A DNA stretch of 64,000 nucleotides from JBMNQH01 sp050944035 (GTDB lineage Bacteria > Bacillota > Clostridia > Oscillospirales > Oscillospiraceae): positions 186,001 to 250,000 of the forward strand of contig JBMNQH010000001.1 of NCBI GenBank assembly GCA_050944035.1. Direction: 5' to 3'. Below, one piece after another: positions 32,792 through 41,276 of the stretch. How positions within the stretch are numbered: the first letter of the stretch is position 1; every line of letters begins with the position of its first letter. Below the pieces are notes generated by a model, which did no database searches, was not told the origin of the DNA, and worked only from the letters and a program-made list of their open reading frames with translations. A program made the translations under genes and the position numbers.

Positions 32792-33994
32792 TTACTTTGC
32801 AAAAGCGATTGCCAGAGTGTCGCGTGCGATAACCAGCTCTTCGTTGGTGGGGACAACCATCAACTTGATGGGGCTGTCTTCAGTAGAGATAATGGCTTCC
32901 TTACCAAAGGCAGCAGCATTGATTTCCTCATCCAGCTTAACGCCGAGATAAGTGAGGTACTCACTGATGGCCTTGCGGGTGGGAACGCTGTTTTCACCGA
33001 TACCGCCGGTAAATACGATGGCGTCAACGCCCTTCATTGCAACCATGTAGGAACCGATGTACTTTGCAACACTGTAGAAGAACATCTGGAGTGCGAGTTC
33101 TGCCCGCTCGTTGGTTTCGCGGTTGTCAATCAGATCACGGAAGTCAGAGGAGAGACCGGAAATGCCCAAAACGCCGGACTTCTTATTGAGCATGGTGAGC
33201 ATGTCATCAATGCCGATATCATATTTGTTCATGATGAACTGCAATACGGTGCTGTCAATATCACCCGCGCGCGTGCCCATCGGCAGCCCTGCAAGGGGGC
33301 CAAGACCCATGGAAGTATCAACGCACTTACCACCGTCGATGGCGCAGATAGAGCTGCCGTTGCCCATATGGCAGGAGATGATCTTCAGTTCTTCTTCGGG
33401 CTTGCCGAGAAGTTCAGCGGTACGGCCAGCAATATAGCGATGGCTGGTACCGTGGAAGCCATAGCGACGGATACTGTCATTTTCATAGTATTCATAAGGA
33501 ATAGCATACATATATGCCTTCGGGGGCATGGTCTGGTGGAACGCAGTGTCGAATACAGCAACTTGCGGAATGCCCTGCATAACCTTCTGACAGGCCTCGA
33601 TACCCGTAATGTTGGCGGGGTTGTGCAGAGGGCCAAGGGGGATGCACTCGCGGATAGCATCCATAACATTGTCATCAATCAGAACAGAGCAGGCAAACTT
33701 TGCACCGCCGTGGAGGACGCGGTGGCCAACAGCCTGGATTTCGTCCATGTTTTCAACAACACCGTATTCGGCGCTGGTCAGCTTGTCGATAACGGCAGAA
33801 ATGGCTTCTGCATGGGTGGGGAAGCTGTAGTCCTCGTTGAAGACGGGCTTACCGCCGACGAGAGGAGTATGTTTCAGATGACCGTCGATACCGATGCGCT
33901 CGCAAAGACCCTTGGCAAGGACGGTTTCGGTGTCCATATCGAACAGCTGATACTTCAGAGAAGAGCTGCCGGCGTTGATAACCAAAATTTTCAT
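32792..33994 (-). CDS. ackA: Acetate kinase
   Basis: A 400-residue enzyme that makes ATP and acetate from acetyl phosphate, the final step of fermentative substrate-level phosphorylation. 'ILVINAGSSSLKYQLF' at the N-terminus, 'GHRVLHGG', 'FDTAFHQTMP', 'RRYGFHGTSHRY', 'CHMGNGSS' and 'FTGGIGENS' are classic. ATG 33994 has AAAGGAA upstream; the frame opens 8 codons earlier but without a ribosome site. No phosphotransacetylase gene is adjacent. It is divergent from tmcAL, an enzyme that uses acetate. Confidence 0.97.
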   Translation of the reverse strand: MKILVINAGSSSLKYQLFDMDTETVLAKGLCERIGIDGHLKHTPLVGGKPVFNEDYSFPTHAEAISAVIDKLTSAEYGVVENMDEIQAVGHRVLHGGAKFACSVLIDDNVMDAIRECIPLGPLHNPANITGIEACQKVMQGIPQVAVFDTAFHQTMPPKAYMYAIPYEYYENDSIRRYGFHGTSHRYIAGRTAELLGKPEEELKIISCHMGNGSSICAIDGGKCVDTSMGLGPLAGLPMGTRAGDIDSTVLQFIMNKYDIGIDDMLTMLNKKSGVLGISGLSSDFRDLIDNRETNERAELALQMFFYSVAKYIGSYMVAMKGVDAIVFTGGIGENSVPTRKAISEYLTYLGVKLDEEINAAAFGKEAIISTEDSPIKLMVVPTNEELVIARDTLAIAFAK

Positions 33995-34136
33995 ATTCAG
34001 GTTCCTTTCATATTGCAAAAAATAAGATCTATTGTAAAATACAAATGGAAGTAAACACTATTATAAAGAGGAACCCTATAAAAAACAAGAGAAAATGTGG
34101 GAATTTTTGCATTTTCAGAAGATTGAGGCTATTTTT

Positions 34137-35327
34137 ATGAAAGTCATTGGCATTGTAGCGGAGTACAATCCGTTCCATCTGGGACATGCATACCATATTC
34201 AACAGAGTAAAAAAAAGGTGGGAGGCGACTGTGCGGTAGTTGCCGTGATGTCCGGAAACTTTGTACAGCGTGGGGAAGCTGCCATCCTGCCAAAGCATAT
34301 TCGTGCTGCCGCTGCGGTTCAATGCGGCTGTGATCTGGTAATAGAACTGCCGCTTCCATGGGCGCTCTCGTCGGCGGAAGGATTTGCCCGCGGCGGCATT
34401 GGATTGCTCTGCGCGTTCGGTGTTGATCACATCAGCTTTGGCAGCGAGAGCGGAAACCTTGAAGCTATAAAAAAAACAGCATCCTGTCTGCTGAGAGCGG
34501 AAACAATGGAAGCGGTTCGGAAAGAGTTGAAGCGCGGTAGTTCCTTTGCCGTGGCGCGGGAAGCGGTACTGAGGCAGTTGCTGGGGGAAAGCGCAGCAGT
34601 TCTCGCCAGTCCGAATGATTTGCTGGCTGTGGAATATTGCAAAACGGTATTGCAGTATCGGCCGGAAATGCAACTGTTGCCCGTCCTGCGCTGTGGTGCG
34701 GCGCACGATACTGTGACGGAGACAGGATTTCGCTCTGCATCAGATTTGCGGGAGACCTTGCAGAACGGAAACAATTTGGTGGGTGCAGTGCCGGATCCTG
34801 CCAATGCGCTCTATGAAAAAGCAATTGCAGAGAAAGGCATCATAACGCAGCAATGTCTGGAGTCTGCTCTTTTGTCCCGATTGCGGCAATTGGATGCAGA
34901 AACCGTTTCGGCTTTACCGGATGCCAGAGAGGGACTGGAAAACCGGTTCGCCCGTGCCTGCGCGGAAGGGGGCTGCCTGGAAGAAATTTACCAGATGACA
35001 AAAAGCAAACGCTATACGTTGAGCCGTATTCGACGCATGACCCTGTGTGCTGCGCTTGGTATTTCCAAAGAGATGGCAGCTGGGATGCCACCCTATGGCA
35101 GAGTTTTGGCCGCGAATGCCAGAGGAAGAGCGGTGCTGCGACAGTTTCCTCAAACAGAAGCAATCCCAATTTTGACAAAACCCGCTGCGGCTCAGCGCTT
35201 ATCCAAACAGGCGCAGCAAATCTTTGCACTGGAATGCGCGGCAACAGACCTCTATGTTCTGGGATACGAAAAGGCAGAACACCGACGCGGCGGCAGCGAA
35301 TGGCGCACCAGTCCCGTAATGCTGTAA
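34137..35327 (+). CDS. tmcAL: tRNA(Met) cytidine acetate ligase
   Basis: A 396-residue nucleotidyltransferase-fold enzyme that uses acetate and ATP to acetylate C34 of elongator tRNA-Met. 'IGIVAEYNPFHLGHAYHI' near the start contains the HxGH-like nucleotide site, with 'VVAVMSGNFVQRGEAAILPK' and 'FGSESGNLEAIKKTA' following. ATG 34137 begins the conserved domain; the frame is open 14 codons further up. It is divergent from ackA, which makes its substrate acetate. Confidence 0.92.
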   Translation: MKVIGIVAEYNPFHLGHAYHIQQSKKKVGGDCAVVAVMSGNFVQRGEAAILPKHIRAAAAVQCGCDLVIELPLPWALSSAEGFARGGIGLLCAFGVDHISFGSESGNLEAIKKTASCLLRAETMEAVRKELKRGSSFAVAREAVLRQLLGESAAVLASPNDLLAVEYCKTVLQYRPEMQLLPVLRCGAAHDTVTETGFRSASDLRETLQNGNNLVGAVPDPANALYEKAIAEKGIITQQCLESALLSRLRQLDAETVSALPDAREGLENRFARACAEGGCLEEIYQMTKSKRYTLSRIRRMTLCAALGISKEMAAGMPPYGRVLAANARGRAVLRQFPQTEAIPILTKPAAAQRLSKQAQQIFALECAATDLYVLGYEKAEHRRGGSEWRTSPVML

Positions 35328-35350
35328 TCCAATCAGGAACAGTAGTTTTC

Positions 35351-35527
35351 TCAATATTTCAGGACAAAATAGAGCACATATACCCAGCTTAAAAGACCGT
35401 GAAAAATTGCCCAGCCAACGGATTTCCAAGTGGTGTAACTGATTACCATAGCCAACGCACTCCCGAATGTGATGCCCGATTTTACAGTTTTATTGACCAC
35501 TTTGTTTTTATTGGTTTCATCTGCCAT
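35351..35527 (-). CDS. Small conserved-looking membrane protein, 58 residues
   Basis: On the minus strand ATG 35527 follows AAAGGAG and encodes 58 residues to TGA at 35351-35353. A charged N-terminus (MADETNKNK) leads to 'VKSGITFGSALAMVISYTTW' and 'SVGWAIFHGLLSWVYVLYFV', two hydrophobic stretches forming a probable two-helix membrane protein. I recall small clostridial membrane proteins with this 'TFGSALAMVISY...WAIFHG' pattern, function unknown. Codon usage and ribosome site support it as real, between tmcAL and prfA. Confidence 0.72.
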   Translation of the reverse strand: MADETNKNKVVNKTVKSGITFGSALAMVISYTTWKSVGWAIFHGLLSWVYVLYFVLKY

Positions 35528-35662
35528 TGCACAGAGGCTCCTTTCTCATATGGAGGATATTTACTGTGATTTTATCATGCTGAAATCTGCTTTGCAACAC
35601 GGAAAAGAATCAGATATGGAAACGCGAAATCGCGCGGTTCAAATAAAGAGCAGAACGACTGG

Positions 35663-35692
35663 TTGTTATTTACATTCCCGTTGGTTTATGAT
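35663..35692 (+). promoter_or_regulatory. Probable promoter of prfA
   Basis: TTGTTA (35663-35668), 18-bp spacer, TATGAT (35687-35692). It gives a leader of about 87 bases before the prfA ATG. Otherwise 35528-35785 holds no gene I can support. Confidence 0.45.
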
Positions 35693-35785
35693 AATATAAA
35701 TTGCTTTATTATAAGGAAAAACTTCGGCCAGTCCTATGCTGGCTGCGAATCTTTTGATGTATGTATATTTGGAAGGAACTAGACT

Positions 35786-36862
35786 ATGCTGGATAAACTC
35801 AAGCAAATTGATGAAAAATACAGGGAAATTGAGACGCGCATGAATCAGCCCGAGGTCTACAGCGACCCGGATGCCTATGCAAAATTGGCAAAGGAACAGA
35901 AGGAAATTGCGGCAGTGGTCGAGGCGTATCGCCGTTATGTAGCATGTCAGAATACAGCGGACGAGGCGTATGCCCTGCTTGATGACGGAGTGGAAGATCC
36001 GGAATTTAAGGAGATGCTGCGGGAAGAGTTGGAAGAAGCCAAGGCAGCAATGGAATCCATTGAAGAAGAACTGAAAATCCTGCTGCTGCCAAAGGATCCA
36101 AACGATGAAAAGAATGTCATTGTAGAAATTCGCGGCGGTGCTGGCGGTGATGAGGCGGCACTGTTTGCCTATAATCTGTTTCGTATGTATTCCATGTATG
36201 CGGAGACAAAGCGTTGGAAAATTGAGGTTGCAAACATCAACGAGACCGGAATCGGCGGTATTAAAGAAGTCAGCTTTATTATCGAGGGAATTGGCGCGTA
36301 TTCACGCCTAAAGTTCGAAAGCGGAGTTCACCGCGTCCAGCGTGTACCGGAAACAGAGGCATCTGGCCGCATTCATACCTCTACGGTTACAGTCGCTGTT
36401 TTGCCGGAGATGGATGAAGTGGACTTTGAGATCAATCCGGCGGATTTGCAGATTGATACGTTCCGCAGCTCTGGTGCTGGCGGCCAGCATGTCAACAAAA
36501 CGGAATCGGCCATCCGTATTACGCATCTTCCCACCGGGACGGTGGTTGAGTGCCAGGATGAGCGAAGCCAGCACAAGAACCGCGAACGCGCGATGAAAAT
36601 TCTGGCCAGCCGTTTATATGAGGAAGAACAGCGCAAACAGGCGGCTTCCATTGCAGCCGAGCGAAAAAGTCAGGTTGGCACTGGCGACCGGTCTGAACGC
36701 ATCCGCACCTATAATTTTCCACAGGGCCGTGTTACCGATCACCGCATCGGTCTGACCCTGTATAAAATTGAGCAGATTATGAATGGCGACCTAGATGAAT
36801 TGATTGATGCCCTGGTAACTGCCGATCGTGCGGAGAAGCTGAAGGCATCCGCAGAGGCATAA
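35786..36862 (+). CDS. prfA: Peptide chain release factor 1
   Basis: A 358-residue class I release factor for UAA and UAG. An N-terminal helical domain (residues 1-105) precedes '[20 protein letters not shown]' and '[18 protein letters not shown]'. The GGQ loop '[20 protein letters not shown]' near residue 230 triggers peptide release. The C-terminal '[15 protein letters not shown]' is typical. The methyltransferase gene prmC, often next to prfA, is replaced here by a TsaC-CoaE fusion 2 bases downstream. Confidence 0.96.
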   Translation: MLDKLKQIDEKYREIETRMNQPEVYSDPDAYAKLAKEQKEIAAVVEAYRRYVACQNTADEAYALLDDGVEDPEFKEMLREELEEAKAAMESIEEELKILLLPKDPNDEKNVIVEIRGGAGGDEAALFAYNLFRMYSMYAETKRWKIEVANINETGIGGIKEVSFIIEGIGAYSRLKFESGVHRVQRVPETEASGRIHTSTVTVAVLPEMDEVDFEINPADLQIDTFRSSGAGGQHVNKTESAIRITHLPTGTVVECQDERSQHKNRERAMKILASRLYEEEQRKQAASIAAERKSQVGTGDRSERIRTYNFPQGRVTDHRIGLTLYKIEQIMNGDLDELIDALVTADRAEKLKASAEA

Positions 36863-36864
36863 CA

Positions 36865-38088
36865 ATGCAGAAAACCAGACAATTTGGCCCGGCTGACCTT
36901 GAGACCGCGGCTGCGTGTATCCAACGGGGGGAACTGGTGGCGGTACCAACGGAAACAGTATACGGCCTTGCCGGCAATGGTTTAAATGCCGATGCTGTTG
37001 CAGAGATTTATAAGGTGAAGGGCAGGCCGGAGACAAAGCCGCTCAGCCTGATGGTATCCAGTTGGGAGGACATTGCAAAGTACTGCCGGAATGTACCGAA
37101 GGCAGCCTATGTGCTGGCAGAACGATTTTGGCCCGGTCCGCTGACTCTGATTTTTGAGTCCAGGCCCTGTGTGCCTGAAATCGTCCGTGCCGGTGGCACC
37201 ACAGTGGGGCTTCGTTGTCCGCAACATGACATGACCCTGGAGCTGATTCGCAGAGCGGGGTGTCCATTGGCAGCACCGTCGGCCAATCCGTCCAATGCAC
37301 CGAGTCCGAAAACGGCGCAGCAGGTTTTAGACTATTTTGACGGTTGCATAGCCGGCGTCATTGACGGAGGACTTTGTGAATTGGGACTGGAGTCCACGAT
37401 TCTGGATCTTTCACAGATACCGTACCGCGTTTTGCGGCAGGGCGCTCTGCCGCGGGAGCGCATTGTCCGCTGTTTGACAGAGCATATGCAGGTGGTCGGG
37501 TTGACCGGTGGCAGCGGCTGTGGAAAGACCACTGCTCTGCATTGTTTGAGCGATCACGGGGCGCTGATTGTTGACTGCGATACTCTGTATCACAATCTGT
37601 TAGAGGAAAATGCGGAACTGCTTGCAGCGATCGACGATCGGTTTCCCGGTGTTGTGACAGACCATGGATTGGAGCGTAAGGCTCTTGGGGGACTTGTGTT
37701 TCAAGATGCCGCAGCTTTGGACGATCTCAACGCCATTACACATCGGTATGTCTCGGCTGCCATCCGGACGCTGTTAGAGGACTGGGCCATGCAGGGGGGG
37801 GCGCTTGCAGCAATTGACGCCATCGCTTTGTTTGAAAGCGGGCTGGCAGAACTTTGTACGGTGACGGTTGGAGTTACAGCGCCCATGGAATCTCGAATGC
37901 AGCGGCTCACGGTACGGGACGGCATTTCAGAGGAGTATGCCCGGATGCGCATTGCAGCGCAGCAGCCGGATTCATTTTTTGAAACCAATTGTGATTATAT
38001 GCTATATAATAATGGGAGTCTTTCGAAGTTTACAAAGGTATGTGATGGGCTCTTTACAGAACTGTTAGGAGGAATCGACCATGTCTGA
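36865..38088 (+). CDS. Fused threonylcarbamoyl-AMP synthase (TsaC/Sua5) and dephospho-CoA kinase (CoaE)
   Basis: A 407-residue two-domain enzyme. Residues 1-208 are a YrdC/Sua5-type threonylcarbamoyl-AMP synthase: 'VAVPTETVYGLAGNG', 'IYKVKGRPETKPLSLMV' and 'APSANPSNAPSP'. It feeds t6A37 modification of ANN-decoding tRNAs. Residues 210-400 are a dephospho-CoA kinase: Walker A 'GLTGGSGCGKTT', 'VDCDTLYHNLL' and 'NAITHRYVSAAIR'; it phosphorylates dephospho-CoA in the last step of CoA synthesis. There is no stop or frameshift at the junction near residue 208. The CoaE half keeps its main motifs. Gene spacing (2 bases after prfA, 8-base overlap with the peptidase gene) shows an operon. Confidence 0.9.
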   Translation: MQKTRQFGPADLETAAACIQRGELVAVPTETVYGLAGNGLNADAVAEIYKVKGRPETKPLSLMVSSWEDIAKYCRNVPKAAYVLAERFWPGPLTLIFESRPCVPEIVRAGGTTVGLRCPQHDMTLELIRRAGCPLAAPSANPSNAPSPKTAQQVLDYFDGCIAGVIDGGLCELGLESTILDLSQIPYRVLRQGALPRERIVRCLTEHMQVVGLTGGSGCGKTTALHCLSDHGALIVDCDTLYHNLLEENAELLAAIDDRFPGVVTDHGLERKALGGLVFQDAAALDDLNAITHRYVSAAIRTLLEDWAMQGGALAAIDAIALFESGLAELCTVTVGVTAPMESRMQRLTVRDGISEEYARMRIAAQQPDSFFETNCDYMLYNNGSLSKFTKVCDGLFTELLGGIDHV

Positions 38089-39478
38089 ACATGATGAACG
38101 CAGAGAACGATTGTTTTACAGCCAGAAAAACGGATGGGATTGTATAGACGAATCGGAGAAGCAGAAGATTTTTGACTATTGTGAACAGTATAAGGAGTAT
38201 CTGAATCACGCAAAAACCGAGCGGGAAGCCGTAGATGCTGCGATTGCATTGGCGGAAGAGGCTGGATTTGTGCCGTATAAGCCCGGTATGGGTGCGGTTC
38301 CAGGTACAAAGGTCTATTGCTGTAACCGGGGAAAAAGCCTGATGCTGGCGGTGATCGGTGAGCGGCTGCTCATCGACGGTGCAGTCATTGCTGGTGCACA
38401 CGTGGATTCTCCGCGGCTGGATCTCAAACAGAACCCCATGTATGAGGATGACGAGCTGTGCTATTTCAAAACCCATTACTATGGGGGAATCCGCAAATAT
38501 CAGTGGGTCACCATTCCGTTGGAATTGCATGGCTGTGTGGTACTGAAAGATGGTACCCCGGTCAATGTTGTCATTGGAAATGACAGGGATGATCCGCTGT
38601 TTACCATTACGGATCTGTTGCCCCATCTGTCTGCCGACCAGAACCGGCGCACATTGGCAGACGGCATTACCGGCGAGGGACTGAACCTCATCATCGGAAG
38701 CGTTCCCGACAGCGAAGAGGGAAAAGATCGTGTGAAGCTGAGCATCCTCACGATTCTGCATCAGAAGTATGGCATTACGGAAGAGGATTTTCTCTCTGCA
38801 GAGTTGATGGCGGTTCCGGCATTTGAAGCAAGAGATCTCGGTTTGGATCGTAGCCTGATCGGCGCCTATGGCCACGATGACCGCGTCTGCGCTTACGCTT
38901 CTCTAAAGGCCATCCTGGATGTCAATGCACCGGAATACACCTGTGTCTGTATCCTGGCGGACAAGGAGGAGATTGGGTCCGAAGGCGTAACGGGAATGCA
39001 GAGCGAAGCGTTTGAGTGTTTTATGGACGATCTCTGTCAGGATCAGGGTGTTCCGCTTTATCACTGCTTCGAGAATAGCTTTTGTCTTTCCTCTGATGTC
39101 TGTAACGCATTCGATCCCAATTTTCCGGAAGTTTCGGAAAAGCGGAACAGTGCGCGTCTGAACTATGGCCTTGGTGTGATGAAATTCACTGGTGCCCGTG
39201 GAAAATCCGGCTCCAGTGATGCAACGGCGGAAACCGTCGCAAAAGTGCGGCGCATCTTTGCGGAAAATCAGGTGCAGTGGCAGATGGCCGAGTTGGGTAA
39301 GGTGGATCAGGGCGGCGGCGGAACCATCGCCAAGTTTATGGCGGCCCGGAACATCGATACCATCGACGCCGGGGTTCCGGTTCTGTCTATGCACGCGCCC
39401 TATGAGGTGGTTGCAAAGCTCGACTGCTATATGGCATATAAGGGAACCCTTTCCGTATTCCAAGACGACAAAAACTGA
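38081..39478 (+). CDS. M18-family aminopeptidase
   Basis: A 465-residue cobalt/zinc aminopeptidase of family M18 (aminopeptidase I type). 'AGAHVDSPRLDLKQNP' (metal-binding His and Asp), 'YYGGIRKYQWVTIPLELHG', 'YGHDDRVCAYASL' (bridging Asp), 'DKEEIGSEGVTGMQ' (catalytic Glu pair) and 'LSMHAPYEVVAKLD' (His ligand) are all in place. It should release N-terminal, often acidic or neutral, residues in the cytoplasm. It overlaps the upstream fusion gene by 8 bases and is followed by a strong terminator-like hairpin. Confidence 0.93.
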   Translation: MSEHDERRERLFYSQKNGWDCIDESEKQKIFDYCEQYKEYLNHAKTEREAVDAAIALAEEAGFVPYKPGMGAVPGTKVYCCNRGKSLMLAVIGERLLIDGAVIAGAHVDSPRLDLKQNPMYEDDELCYFKTHYYGGIRKYQWVTIPLELHGCVVLKDGTPVNVVIGNDRDDPLFTITDLLPHLSADQNRRTLADGITGEGLNLIIGSVPDSEEGKDRVKLSILTILHQKYGITEEDFLSAELMAVPAFEARDLGLDRSLIGAYGHDDRVCAYASLKAILDVNAPEYTCVCILADKEEIGSEGVTGMQSEAFECFMDDLCQDQGVPLYHCFENSFCLSSDVCNAFDPNFPEVSEKRNSARLNYGLGVMKFTGARGKSGSSDATAETVAKVRRIFAENQVQWQMAELGKVDQGGGGTIAKFMAARNIDTIDAGVPVLSMHAPYEVVAKLDCYMAYKGTLSVFQDDKN

Positions 39479-39508
39479 GGAGAGTTCCGGCCGTGTCTGG
39501 TATAAAAT

Positions 39509-39550
39509 ACCCCCGTTGGTGCAACAATAGCACCGATGGGGGTGCTTTTT
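39509..39550 (+). terminator. Terminator-like hairpin that also covers the tepA ribosome site
   Basis: A 14-bp stem with two G-U pairs (39509-39522 and 39530-39543), a 7-base loop, then GCTTTTT. It has every mark of an intrinsic terminator after the M18 gene. The GGGGGTG ribosome site of tepA lies in the 3' arm, and the ATG begins 3 bases after the T run. Confidence 0.75.
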
Positions 39551-39552
39551 AT

Positions 39553-40290
39553 ATGTATTCAGGTGAAAAGGAAACAGGCGGGCAGGAGCAGAGCGATCAG
39601 ATCCGCGAATTTGGCAGCAGCGTGACCTACTCTCAAAAAGGTGTGATCCACTGTCTCACCATTGTGGGACAAATTGAAGGGCATCAGATTTTATCAGAGA
39701 CAACCAAGACAACAAAATATGAGCATGTTATGCCGCTGCTTGCGGCGGTAGAAGAGAGCGACGAAGTGGAGGGACTTCTGGTTTTGCTCAATACCGTTGG
39801 CGGAGATGTAGAAGCAGGACTTGGAATTGCAGAACTCATTGCAAGTATGACCAAGCCGACTGCTTCGGTTGTGCTCGGCGGCGGGCATTCTATCGGTGTG
39901 CCGCTGGCCGTTGCCGCCAGCCGGTCTATGATTGTGCCGTCTGCCTCTATGACGATCCATCCGGTACGGATGAACGGTGTGGTGATCGGCGTACCGCAGA
40001 CCTTTCGGTATTTTGATAAGATTCAGGAGCGGATTACCCGATTTGTTACGCAAAACAGCCAAATTTCAGAAGAGCGATTTCGCAGACTGATGTTCTGTAC
40101 CGACGAAATGGCGAACGATGTCGGCAGTATCATTGACGGGGAAGAGGCAGTTGCAGCCGGTCTGATTGATCAGTTGGGCGGTCTGTCAGATGCGTTGGGA
40201 TACTTGCATACAGAAATCCAAAAACGGAGAGAAGCGCGTGGAGTCGAGACTCCGGAATCCAACGTTCCGACGACAGGCGAAGAGAAATGA
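39553..40290 (+). CDS. TepA-like ClpP-class serine peptidase
   Basis: A 245-residue ClpP-fold protein of the TepA (translocation-enhancing) group. 'ALLAAVEESDEVEGLLVLLN' style segments precede 'NTVGGDVEAGLGIAELIAS', 'VLGGGHSIGVPLAVAASRS' with the nucleophile Ser after His, and 'SASMTIHPVRMNG' with the family His. It is cytoplasmic without signal peptide. ATG 39553 is my choice; a GTG at 39493 with GAGGAGAG upstream would add 20 residues encoded by the hairpin, which is less likely. The neighbour downstream is ftsK/spoIIIE after a UppP-like gene, an order often seen with tepA in Firmicutes. Confidence 0.85.
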   Translation: MYSGEKETGGQEQSDQIREFGSSVTYSQKGVIHCLTIVGQIEGHQILSETTKTTKYEHVMPLLAAVEESDEVEGLLVLLNTVGGDVEAGLGIAELIASMTKPTASVVLGGGHSIGVPLAVAASRSMIVPSASMTIHPVRMNGVVIGVPQTFRYFDKIQERITRFVTQNSQISEERFRRLMFCTDEMANDVGSIIDGEEAVAAGLIDQLGGLSDALGYLHTEIQKRREARGVETPESNVPTTGEEK

Positions 40291-40293
40291 ATG

Positions 40294-40322
40294 TTGTACT
40301 TTTTTCTTGTCTGTGGTAATAT
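40294..40322 (+). promoter_or_regulatory. Candidate promoter of the uppP-like gene
   Basis: TTGTAC (40294-40299), 17-bp spacer, TAATAT (40317-40322). A 9-bp hairpin without T tail (40336-40344 and 40347-40355) follows in the leader. Confidence 0.5.
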
Positions 40323-40379
40323 AAGAGATCAGATACCGGCCGAATTTTCGGCCGGCAGAAAGAGTTGGAGGAAAAGAAC

Positions 40380-41216
40380 ATGGTTATAACGGCAGCAATC
40401 CTGCTGGGGCTGGTGTTCGGTGCTGCGACTTTTTTGCCGATTTCCGCAAGTGGACATCTGGCGATTCTGCAGAATTTATTTGGTCTGAGTATCGGCGAAA
40501 GTGGTCAGCCCTTTTTAGAGTTGATGTTGCACCTTGGAACACTGCTTGCGGTGTGTATCCTGTATCACCGTGATATCGGTCGGATGCTTTGTGAATTCAT
40601 CGGATTTTTCCGCGATGGTTACCGCATTGCGCCGGGACAAACCCGCCCCGCTCCTGAGCGCAGACTGTTGTTGATGCTGATCATTTCCACACTGTTTTTA
40701 CTGTTTCCCCTGGCGTTTTATTCTTACATAAAACAGTTGGCAGAACATCTGGTCTTTATTGGCATCGCGCTGATGATCAGCGGTGTGATTCTGTTTCTCA
40801 CTTCTTTCTCTGACTACGGAAAAAAGAATGAGAAGAGCATGACGGTATTCGACGCAGCGGTGATTGGCGTTGCACAGGCAGTGGCCGTCATTCCTGGCAT
40901 CAGCCATATTGCACTTACGTTGACGGTTGGAATGTTTGTCGGCCTGGAGTGGAAGTATGCGGTACGGTATTCTATGCTGCTTTCCTTCTTCTCTATTTTT
41001 GGCATCACAATTATGAGTCTGGTTCGCGCATTGGGGCAGGAAATCACAGTGGATATGGTGTCCGGTGGTGTGTTGGCAATGCTGTTTGCAACGGCGGCAG
41101 CCTGTGCAGGCATTGTTGCACTGCGGACTCTAGTCAGAAATGGAACAGTCCACTATGTTTCCTGTTATTGCGCCTTTTTTGGGATCCTGACCATTGTGCT
41201 GACCTTTGTTCTGTAG
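40380..41216 (+). CDS. UppP/BacA-like membrane protein with degenerate catalytic motifs
   Basis: A 278-residue protein with about 7-8 membrane helices that aligns with undecaprenyl-diphosphate phosphatase UppP. The segment 'FLPISASGHLAI' (near residue 18) matches 'FLPVSSSGHL', and 'VIPGISHIALTLTVGM' matches 'PGTSRSGATI'. However, the acidic E/Q-x3-E motif that should lie just before FLP is replaced ('VFGAATF'). The second motif has His-Ile-Ala where Arg-Ser-Gly is normal. The metal and phosphate ligands of UppP therefore appear lost. It may be a transporter-like or regulatory relative rather than a phosphatase. TTGGAGG is 8 bases before ATG 40380. Confidence 0.8.
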   Translation: MVITAAILLGLVFGAATFLPISASGHLAILQNLFGLSIGESGQPFLELMLHLGTLLAVCILYHRDIGRMLCEFIGFFRDGYRIAPGQTRPAPERRLLLMLIISTLFLLFPLAFYSYIKQLAEHLVFIGIALMISGVILFLTSFSDYGKKNEKSMTVFDAAVIGVAQAVAVIPGISHIALTLTVGMFVGLEWKYAVRYSMLLSFFSIFGITIMSLVRALGQEITVDMVSGGVLAMLFATAAACAGIVALRTLVRNGTVHYVSCYCAFFGILTIVLTFVL

Positions 41217-41276
41217 TCCATTGCATGAAAATCAAACCCATCCCATCAGCAGATGGGAACCGTTAGGGAGAAAATT

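Noticed and set aside
32249..34054. A 601-codon plus-strand frame across rplU and ackA
   Set aside because: It covers two unrelated conserved minus-strand genes and the terminator between them; it is a codon-bias shadow.
35469..35699. A plus-strand frame of 76 codons between tmcAL and prfA
   Set aside because: It is antisense to the better supported 58-residue membrane protein and runs through the prfA promoter.
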